Origin: Bacteroidota bacterium
Lineage (GTDB): Bacteria; Bacteroidota; Bacteroidia; Cytophagales; Cyclobacteriaceae
Direction: 5' to 3'
Length of the DNA stretch: 64,000 nt
Assembly: GCA_016178785.1 (NCBI GenBank)
Contig: JACOSO010000062.1
Coordinates: 62,001 to 126,000, forward strand
The notes under the pieces are model-generated. The model ran no database searches. It saw only the letters and a program-made list of their open reading frames with translations, and was not told the origin of the DNA. A program made the translations under genes and the position numbers. Shown here piece after piece: positions 36,380 through 42,419 of the stretch; position 1 is the first letter of the stretch, and every line of letters starts with the position of its first letter.

Positions 36380-37255
36380 ATGGAAAACACGGCAGAAACC
36401 AAAGTTGTAGAATCGCAATTCGCTGAATTTCAGTCCGCATTGCTGCCATTTGCCTATAATATATTAGGTGACTCCATGGAGGCCAGAGATGTGGTACAAG
36501 AGATTTTGAACCATTACTTTCTAAGCGACACAGGTCACATTCAAAACCCAAAAGCTTATCTCGTTCGCTCGGTGATCAACCGATCCATTACGGAAAAAAA
36601 AAGAATACAACTGGAAAAGAAAAAATACCTGGGTGAATGGCTTCCTGTGCCTGTTAACCATGAGGCCGGAATTTACCGGTTGGCAGACCGCGATAGAATT
36701 ATTAATTATTCTCTTTTGGTGCTGCTCGAGCGCCTTAACCCTAAGGAGCGAGCGGTCTTTATTTTGATAGAGACGTTTGACTTCGCACATAAAGAAGTTG
36801 CCGAAGTATTGAATACCACGGTTGAAAACTCAAGACAGTTATACAAAAGAGCACGCCAAAAACTAGAGCCCGATATTCGGAAGACGGTCATCCTAAACGA
36901 GCAATCAAAAATTGTCATCGAAAAACTTACAGAGGCTATTATGCTAGCCGATGTTGAAAAAGTAAAACAACTTCTTTCGGATGAGGTGCGTTCCGTTTCT
37001 GATGGCGGCAACAAAGCCAGGGCCGCCCGAAAAGTTCTCGTTGGAAGAGACCATGTGGCCAGATTCCTGCAGGCGATATATGGTAAATACTTTCTGGAAG
37101 GTTCTGAATCATTCATGACGGAGGTCAATCACAGCCCCGCGATTATTTTTAAACAGAACGGTGCCGTATATCGGTGCATGATTTTTGAGATCAGCCGAGG
37201 CGCCATCGATAATCTCTACATCATCGTCAATCCCGATAAGCTCCAGTCGATTTGA
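36380..37255 (+). CDS. ECF41 (SigJ-like) sigma factor with fused SnoaL-like regulatory domain
   Basis: The 291-residue protein has sigma region 2 (about 15-80, with YNILGDSMEARDVVQE), region 4 (about 105-170, with LNPKERAVFILIETFDFAHK) and a C-terminal SnoaL-like domain (about 180-291). ECF41 hallmarks are present in variant form: WLPVPV (87-92, usual WLPEP), DGGNK (208-212, usual DGGGK) and NPDKL (284-288). ECF41 factors lack an anti-sigma factor; the fused domain both enables and restrains activity. It is followed 58 bp later by a carboxymuconolactone decarboxylase gene, the classic ECF41 partner, with a matching promoter. Confidence 0.92.
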   Translation: MENTAETKVVESQFAEFQSALLPFAYNILGDSMEARDVVQEILNHYFLSDTGHIQNPKAYLVRSVINRSITEKKRIQLEKKKYLGEWLPVPVNHEAGIYRLADRDRIINYSLLVLLERLNPKERAVFILIETFDFAHKEVAEVLNTTVENSRQLYKRARQKLEPDIRKTVILNEQSKIVIEKLTEAIMLADVEKVKQLLSDEVRSVSDGGNKARAARKVLVGRDHVARFLQAIYGKYFLEGSESFMTEVNHSPAIIFKQNGAVYRCMIFEISRGAIDNLYIIVNPDKLQSI

Positions 37256-37266
37256 TTTAAAATAGT

Positions 37267-37293
37267 TGTCACGTTTTTCTGCGTGGCACAGTC
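37267..37293 (+). promoter_or_regulatory. Putative ECF41-dependent promoter of the CMD gene
   Basis: TGTCAC (37267-37272), 18 bp, GTC (37291-37293). Even the spacer start GTTTTT matches the promoter at 36288. The ATG lies 20 nt downstream of the -10-like element, giving a short leader. Confidence 0.78.
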
Positions 37294-37313
37294 ATAGGTA
37301 AAATCAAATTATT

Positions 37314-37799
37314 ATGAAAACTATTGAAAAGCCGGTTATTGAAAGAACGAGGATTGCAATGGAAGACATTCCCCAGGGGTTGTATGCTGCTATGCTGAAT
37401 ACGGAGAAATACGTAAAAACGTGTGGACTCCCATTTTCGCTGATTGAGTTGATCAAAGTCAGAGCTTCGCAGATCAACAAGTGCGGATACTGTCTTGATA
37501 TGCACCATAAAGACGCTTTAAAGGCGGGTGAACAGTTCGAACGCTTATACCAGTTGGCAGCATGGCAGGAAGCACCCTGCTTTACGGACGAAGAGAAAGC
37601 CGCGTTGAATCTCACCGAAGTCCTCACTGAAATTTCGCGGCATGAACCTGAAGCGATTGAAAAAGCTTACGAGCGCCTGCTGCCCTACTATTCCAAACAG
37701 GAGATCGCCAACCTGGTGTTATGCATTACCCAGATCAATGCATGGAACAGATTGGCCATTACCTTTGGCAATGTGCCGGGGAGTTACCAGCCCAATTGA
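37314..37799 (+). CDS. Carboxymuconolactone decarboxylase/AhpD-like protein (ECF41 target)
   Basis: The 161-residue protein has an AhpD-type active site, CGYCLDMHHKDA (Cys57, Cys60, His64), preceded by LIELIKVRASQINK. CMD/AhpD proteins with CxxC-x-x-x-H act as peroxidase partners or in redox defence; the 161-residue length is standard for this subgroup. Placement directly after an ECF41 sigma factor with a shared promoter motif makes it the presumed regulon member. The inducing stress is unknown for most ECF41 systems. Confidence 0.93.
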   Translation: MKTIEKPVIERTRIAMEDIPQGLYAAMLNTEKYVKTCGLPFSLIELIKVRASQINKCGYCLDMHHKDALKAGEQFERLYQLAAWQEAPCFTDEEKAALNLTEVLTEISRHEPEAIEKAYERLLPYYSKQEIANLVLCITQINAWNRLAITFGNVPGSYQPN

Positions 37800-37869
37800 C
37801 AAGTAAAGAGTGATGCGTGGATTGAGTTGTGCATTATCTCTTTCACGAGGGAGATGCTCAACTCTGGCG

Positions 37870-37884
37870 CAAGCGTCTCGCTTG
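37870..37884 (+). repeat. REP hairpin copy 1
   Basis: CAAGCG-TCT-CGCTTG, a 6-bp stem with 3-nt loop, within the longer shared word TGGCGCAAGCGTCTCGCTTG. It is in forward orientation, 14 bp beyond the transposase stop. Confidence 0.85.
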
Positions 37885-37897
37885 TGCCTCCACCTCC

Positions 37898-38488
37898 TTA
37901 CTCAAAACTGGCGCAAGCGTCTCGCTTGTTGCCGTGACCACTCCTTACACAATATAGCTCAATCAATCCTTTCTTTCCATAAAAATCCCTGGCGCTACTG
38001 TACCAGTAGTCTTCTTCTTTTTCAACAAAACCCGCCTCAACTGGGTTATCATGGATATATTGAAGCTTCTCATGAAACATCTCAGGAGTTCTTAATTCTA
38101 TTGAATGATTGTGTTGTTGCCAAAGTTGCCAGTCGTTGTTGTTGTTATTACTTAATCCCGCTTGCTTCATCATCTCCATAATCCATTCCTTGCGACTCTC
38201 TTCCGAACTTTTTTCGATTGCCTTTCGCAAGCTGCGAGATGTAAAGCTTTTCATCTCTCCTATTGGTTGTTCCAATGCTCTTCCCGTAGTCCCTACAATC
38301 ATATGTACATGACTGCTCATGATACACCAACCATAAATCTCAAGCCCTTTTTCTTTCTGACAGAACCGCCAACTATCTAGTACGATATCTTTATACTCTT
38401 TTCTGATAAATAGATCGATCCAATGTATGACTGCAAAGCTGATAAAATACATTTCACTCGAATCTCCAAACTTATATTTCCTGCTCAT
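37898..38488 (-). CDS. REP-associated tyrosine transposase (RAYT, IS200/Y1-type)
   Basis: The 196-residue Y1 HUH single-strand nuclease has the metal-binding SSHVHMIV (His60, His62) and the probable catalytic Tyr144 in KLQYIHDNPVEAG, followed by the RAYT-type YWYSSARDFYG. RAYTs are domesticated, usually single-copy transposases that process REP hairpins. Two REP copies lie at its 3' end and two in opposite orientation upstream. REP copy 2 lies inside the reading frame and encodes the last residues (NKRDACA). A poly-Asn stretch (NNNNN, 114-118) is unusual. The gene appears intact. Confidence 0.9.
   Translation of the reverse strand: MSRKYKFGDSSEMYFISFAVIHWIDLFIRKEYKDIVLDSWRFCQKEKGLEIYGWCIMSSHVHMIVGTTGRALEQPIGEMKSFTSRSLRKAIEKSSEESRKEWIMEMMKQAGLSNNNNNDWQLWQQHNHSIELRTPEMFHEKLQYIHDNPVEAGFVEKEEDYWYSSARDFYGKKGLIELYCVRSGHGNKRDACASFE
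37914..37928 (+). repeat. REP hairpin copy 2, inside the RAYT coding end
   Basis: CAAGCG-TCT-CGCTTG, identical to copy 1 including the preceding TGGCG. It overlaps the 3' end of the transposase gene and is translated there. Confidence 0.85.
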
Positions 38489-38536
38489 ATTGAAAATTAC
38501 ATTCTTAATTTTTAGCTCCCGAACTTTAAAAGAGTA

Positions 38537-38551
38537 GAAGCGAGACGCTTC
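38537..38551 (-). repeat. REP hairpin copy 3 with GTAG-type guide
   Basis: GAAGCG-AGA-CGCTTC in inverted orientation. It has compensatory changes at the stem ends (G/C for C/G) and GTAG directly overlapping its 5' side, like the guide tetranucleotides of known REPs. Confidence 0.75.
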
Positions 38552-38637
38552 TTGACCTAAGAATACTGAAAAGCCAAAAACTTTTCAACAAGAATAAAGT
38601 AGTGATTACAATTCCAAAGGTGTTTTCAGTAAGAGCA

Positions 38638-38652
38638 CAAGCGAGACGCTTG
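38638..38652 (-). repeat. REP hairpin copy 4
   Basis: CAAGCG-AGA-CGCTTG followed by CGC, the exact reverse complement of copies 1 and 2, closing the upstream side of the transposase region. Confidence 0.85.
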
Positions 38653-38875
38653 CGCTAGAGAGGGGAATCCTGGCTGAGAGATATGAACCCTGGCGGAGAA
38701 AAATAATTTCTCACTTTCACGCAACATTTTTCCGCCTCGAAATCAGCTTGAAAATAGTTTCACTTTTTGCCTGTGAGCGCTTCAACATATTCTCATTTTA
38801 TTTTCATCTCTTTCACAACGCGCGAAATGAAGGCGCGTATTCATTCACAGATGCACAATAAAGCATCCAAAAATT

Positions 38876-39493
38876 ATGAAAGCAAAAATTGTTTTGAACT
38901 TGGGTAGCACAAGTAACGCACAGGTGTTGGTAGATGCTGCACACTATACCACCAACATGACAGGTAACGCTTTGTTTGCGGCCGCAGACATAGTAGCGCA
39001 AGTGACGGCCACTGTCACCGCCACCACCAACTTGCGCGCAGCAATGAACGCTCCGATTAGCGATGCGAAGACTGACAACATCAGCGCAGCACGCGAGACA
39101 CTGGACCGCAACCTCACCATCCTTGCAGCCAAGGTGGAGGCGGTAGCCAACAGTCCTACCTTGGTGGATAGCCAGCGCGTGGGCATTGTACACAGCGCTG
39201 GCATGGAAGTGAAAAACCAGGCGATACCGAAGAAGCGCGTGTTCACGGTAACCAACGGCATTGTGGAAGGCAGCGTGCACTTAACTGCCGAAGGCGGAGC
39301 CAACGCACACGAGTGGCAATACACCAGCGATGTAGTGAACTTCACCGCCCGCGTTGCCGCCCTCACCACCACCACTTCGAGTACCGACATCAACGGCTTG
39401 AAGAGCGGAAGCAAGTACGCCTTCTTCCACAAGCCTATCCTGTCTGGCATGAGCAGCGATTGGGAAGGCCCACTGTATGTAACGGTGATTTAG
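38876..39493 (+). CDS. GC-rich FN3-like protein of unknown function
   Basis: The 205-residue protein has no signal peptide. Residues 20-110 are predicted helical (TNMTGNALFAAADIVAQVTA; ISAARETLDRNLTILAAKVEA), and residues 118-205 look like one fibronectin type III-like domain (GLKSGSKYAFF, MSSDWEGPLYVTV). From general knowledge, ~210-residue proteins with this helix-plus-FN3 layout recur in Bacteroidota, but I know no function. The gene is clearly more GC-rich than its neighbours (codons such as GCC, ACC, CGC, and a NotI-type GCGGCCGC), which is a sign of different codon selection or transfer. It has its own leader and a very strong terminator, so it may be highly expressed. Confidence 0.78.
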   Translation: MKAKIVLNLGSTSNAQVLVDAAHYTTNMTGNALFAAADIVAQVTATVTATTNLRAAMNAPISDAKTDNISAARETLDRNLTILAAKVEAVANSPTLVDSQRVGIVHSAGMEVKNQAIPKKRVFTVTNGIVEGSVHLTAEGGANAHEWQYTSDVVNFTARVAALTTTTSSTDINGLKSGSKYAFFHKPILSGMSSDWEGPLYVTVI

Positions 39494-39534
39494 AACTAGA
39501 CATTAGGGAAAGGCATCAGGAGTTAGGAAATTAG

Positions 39535-39576
39535 GCAGCCCTGAAACTGGAAATAGTTTCGGGGTTGCTTTTTTTA
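39535..39576 (+). terminator. Strong intrinsic terminator of the FN3 gene
   Basis: A 14-bp stem (GCAGCCCTGAAACT with AGTTTCGGGGTTGC, two G-T wobbles), 6-nt loop and an eight-T run follow the stop by 42 bp. Confidence 0.92.
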
Positions 39577-39762
39577 TTGCGGTGCTTTTGCCGAGGCGTA
39601 CTCCTTGTATTTGTCATGCCGATTTCATGCCGACTGCGTAGGAACGCACGATAGGGTTCCGGCATCTCACGCTAACTCATCATTTACCATTATACACGCA
39701 AGTTTCTTAGAGGGAACCTCCCATTCATAGCGGTCTTTTACTGTCAGAGACCGCAAAGAGTC

Positions 39763-40518
39763 CTAAAAAATCCGCATTACAAATCCTGCCTGCAGGCCCC
39801 AAACAGATACCGATTGATAGTAGCGTTGATAAACGCCTCCCACGGTGGCATAGCCTCGCAAGCTTCCCGTACGGAAAATCTGTTTCTCAAGCGAGAAATT
39901 AATTTCCCTACGAGGCACGGCATTGGTAATATAATCTTTCGCCACGCGGTACTCCATGTTGGCTACGATAGTCTGTGAATTTGAATAAAAGGAAAGGCCG
40001 GTTGTCCACTCGAAGAAGGATTGTTTGTCTCCGAATCGTTCATACAAATTCCCTCCTCCAACTCGGGCAGTAAAATTTCGGGTGGTAATCAAATTCAATT
40101 GCAGAATCTGCCAATCAAAAGTGGTGAGGTCATGTGTGCCGTTGCCGTGATCATCTTCGATTAAATAGTTCATTCGAAAATCAGTAGAAAACAGCCCCCA
40201 ATTTCCGCGAATGCGTGGATTGAACAAATAATAGCTTGAGGGTTGAACTGCTCCCTGAAAGAAGGTTTCCAAAGAGATCAATCGCTTGATGGAGTCAGCT
40301 TTCTGCAGTTTATCACTTTGGGCCGCACCTATTAGCCTAAATACATCAAAGAAGATAGCAACATTGCCTGAGCCCGAAGACCCGCTGCGTCCGCCTTCCG
40401 ATTTTCTGCCTGAGTTTTCAGAGGATTTCCTTTTGATGGCATCCACCTGGCCATTAGCCAATACTGAAAATAAGAGGAAAACGCAGATTAAAACTCGAGG
40501 TCTCATTGGGGTTAACAT
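39763..40518 (-). CDS. Putative outer-membrane beta-barrel protein
   Basis: About 251 residues from the ATG at 40518; the ATG at 40506 is also possible, and both precede the same signal peptide (VLICVFLLFSVLANGQ). After a low-complexity Ser/Gly/Lys linker (about 25-55) come alternating amphipathic strands (NWGLFSTDFRMNYLI, NFTARVGGGNLYERFG, FEWTTGLSFYSN), ending in VWGLQAGFVMRIF with a terminal Phe typical of outer-membrane barrels. No specific family was recognised. It is transcribed alone. Function is unknown. Confidence 0.7.
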   Translation of the reverse strand: MLTPMRPRVLICVFLLFSVLANGQVDAIKRKSSENSGRKSEGGRSGSSGSGNVAIFFDVFRLIGAAQSDKLQKADSIKRLISLETFFQGAVQPSSYYLFNPRIRGNWGLFSTDFRMNYLIEDDHGNGTHDLTTFDWQILQLNLITTRNFTARVGGGNLYERFGDKQSFFEWTTGLSFYSNSQTIVANMEYRVAKDYITNAVPRREINFSLEKQIFRTGSLRGYATVGGVYQRYYQSVSVWGLQAGFVMRIF

Positions 40519-40668
40519 GATGAATTTAAACAAATATGAGGCCAAGGCTCCAAATGTTCTTAAAAGTCTAACAATTCTGTCACAAACCGGAAATATTCTT
40601 GTCTTACAGTTATAAAGCCTTGTTTCAGGCTTTTAGTCATTTTTTTAAACCTAAACCTGGCTTTAATT

Positions 40669-41439
40669 ATGAAGGCAATTCTTATCTTTTTTGTAGCGCA
40701 TTGGTATCTCTCCTTATTCTTCCAGACATTCTTCCTGCACCGCTACGCATCACATCGTGCATTTACGATGAGCAAGTTCACCGAAAGGGTGTTCTTTATT
40801 CTTACCTGGATATTTGAGGGTTCTAATTATTTAAGCCCATTTGGCTACGGTGTTATGCACCGGATGCACCATGCATTTGCCGATACGGAAAACGACCCGC
40901 ACTCTCCCAAATATGATGAGTCGATATTGAAGATGATGTGGAAAACAAAAACGATTTACTCCAATATTGCCAATGGTAAAATGATTGCTGAAAAGCGTTT
41001 TACTGACGGAGTGCCTCGCTGGGATGCTTTTGACAAGATTGCACGCTCATGGCCTTCACGCCTTTTCTGGGGTGCGCTGTACGTTCTCTTCTATTTAAAT
41101 TTCGCTACTGCCTGGTGGATGTGGTTGTTGCTACCGTTTCAGTTTTTGTTGAGCCCGATACACGGAGCGATTATCAACTGGTTCGCACATAAATACGGCT
41201 ATCGCAACTATGAAGTAGGCGATACCTCAAGAAATTTCTTGCCCGTTGATTTTCTGATGATGGGCGAAAGCTATCACAACAATCACCACAAGTATGGATC
41301 GCGAGCCAACTTTGGTGGAATTCGCTGGCATGAAATCGATCCGACTTATTTGGTGATTCGATTACTGGATAAGTTAAGGGTGATTCAAATAGTAAAGCAG
41401 AAAGAGTTGAATCTGGAGCGCGTACGAAAGGCAGCTTAA
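40669..41439 (+). CDS. Membrane fatty-acid (acyl-CoA/acyl-lipid) desaturase
   Basis: The 256-residue protein has four or more hydrophobic helices and the three histidine boxes of di-iron desaturases: HRYASH (24-29), HRMHH (64-68) and HNNHH (203-207). It introduces a double bond into acyl chains, probably delta-9, to keep membranes fluid. It is shorter than many stearoyl-CoA desaturases and has no cytochrome b5 domain. A strong terminator follows directly; the gene is monocistronic. Confidence 0.92.
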   Translation: MKAILIFFVAHWYLSLFFQTFFLHRYASHRAFTMSKFTERVFFILTWIFEGSNYLSPFGYGVMHRMHHAFADTENDPHSPKYDESILKMMWKTKTIYSNIANGKMIAEKRFTDGVPRWDAFDKIARSWPSRLFWGALYVLFYLNFATAWWMWLLLPFQFLLSPIHGAIINWFAHKYGYRNYEVGDTSRNFLPVDFLMMGESYHNNHHKYGSRANFGGIRWHEIDPTYLVIRLLDKLRVIQIVKQKELNLERVRKAA

Positions 41440-41459
41440 TTCAAACAATCTTAATGACG

Positions 41460-41490
41460 AAGCACCGATGGAATCATCGGTGCTTTTCTT
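41460..41490 (+). terminator. Intrinsic terminator of the desaturase gene
   Basis: AAGCACCGATG, loop GAAT, CATCGGTGCTT form a perfect 11-bp stem followed by TTCTTTG. Confidence 0.88.
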
Positions 41491-41537
41491 TGTTGTACTT
41501 TTCCAACCCAACTAAGCAGAGTTGTGTCTAATAGGAC

Positions 41538-41922
41538 ATGAAAAAGATTGTCATCATTATTACGACTTGTCTCTTTGTTTTCAGTTGCGAAAATAAAGAT
41601 TTGAGGCACTCGTTGCTATCGCGGAAAAGTGATTATGTATAGCTGTTGCACGGGCTCTACGTTTATCAGCATTGAATCCCCAATGCTGATTGGGAAAAAC
41701 GTGACCCTTAATGGTCAAGGCTACTCTAATGTGATTCAGATACCGGACTATCAAAAAAGCGGTGAAATCTATTTGAACCTCAGAAAATACGATCCGGATA
41801 AAGATTACGGATTATTTCCAATCCATTGTTATTGCCTCATTGCAGTAGGAGCCGAGGTATCTGTATTTGTGGCTACAGCTGTCTCCTACTCTTCATGCCC
41901 TGACGACACCAGATCAAAGTGA
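41538..41922 (+). pseudogene. Small lipoprotein gene split by a single-base frameshift
   Basis: The first reading frame (41538-41642) begins MKKIVIIITTCLFVFSCENK, a clear lipoprotein signal with lipobox VFSC, and stops after 34 codons. A second frame, open from 41605 to 41922, reads GTRCYRGKVIMYSCCTGSTF and onward to SYSSCPDDTRSK. A +1 shift near 41601-41605 joins them into a ~127-residue Cys-rich lipoprotein without interruption. This means either a recent inactivating insertion or a sequencing error. Such small CYxGKV lipoproteins are common in Cytophagales; function is unknown. Confidence 0.7.
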
Positions 41923-41947
41923 ACGGACTGAATTTTATCGTAGCAAT

Positions 41948-42280
41948 TTATTTCCCCGATATAAATTGATTTAGCTCCTCCGGAGAAAAGCCAAGTTTTT
42001 CGGCCACAGTACTGATCAAGTCTAATTCTGCCTTGCAAAAATTGCCATCTACTTTGGCAAACTGAATCATCTCAATCAATTGTTTTTCCCGGTCGATCAT
42101 ATTTTGAGGAATAAGATACTGGTATTCCGTTGCCTTGCTCAGCATCACACTCATTCGGTCGAACGGAATGCCTTTGTCGAAGGCAATTTTGGAAAGCGCC
42201 ACCCGCTCTGATTCTTCAATGACTCCGTCAGCTGCGGAGAGGGAGACAAGATTTCGAAAGTGCTCAATTTCAGTCGCCAT
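41948..42280 (-). CDS. TerB-like small helical protein
   Basis: The 110-residue protein is all-helical. It shows the TerB-fold pattern of two acidic helix-loop motifs, LVSLSAADGVIEESERVAL and MIQFAKVDGNFCKAELDLI, each an A-x-x-D-G-x-x-x-x-x-E unit. TerB-like domains occur in tellurite-resistance and envelope-stress proteins and may bind metal through these acids. No other ter gene is present, so a tellurite role is not supported. The gene stands alone. Confidence 0.8.
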   Translation of the reverse strand: MATEIEHFRNLVSLSAADGVIEESERVALSKIAFDKGIPFDRMSVMLSKATEYQYLIPQNMIDREKQLIEMIQFAKVDGNFCKAELDLISTVAEKLGFSPEELNQFISGK

Positions 42281-42419
42281 ATCTGTGCTTTAAAATTTAC
42301 AGCCAAAATTGGGAAAAATCCTGAATTCTTTTTTCAATTCTAATAGCACGTACTATAATAATAAGTAATAAATGCACGGAATAAAGGTTTTCCGTAATCG
42401 TTCTTTTCAAAAAGCCAAG

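Larger units (their letters stand above)
38489..38875. other. 387-bp noncoding gap with two REP copies and the FN3-gene leader
   Basis: No coding potential was seen. It contains REP copies 3 and 4, inverted relative to copies 1 and 2, then the AT-rich promoter region of the FN3 gene. ACGCGC (38818-38823) and GCGCGT (38833-38838) form a small hairpin in the likely leader. Confidence 0.6.

Noticed and set aside
37822-38652. CRISPR-like repeat array near the transposase
   Set aside because: The repeats are palindromic REPs in two orientations with irregular spacing and include a coding gene; no cas genes are present.
38813-39450. Long minus-strand reading frames opposite the FN3 gene
   Set aside because: They arise from the GC-rich codons of the plus-strand gene; no signal, motif or start context supports them.
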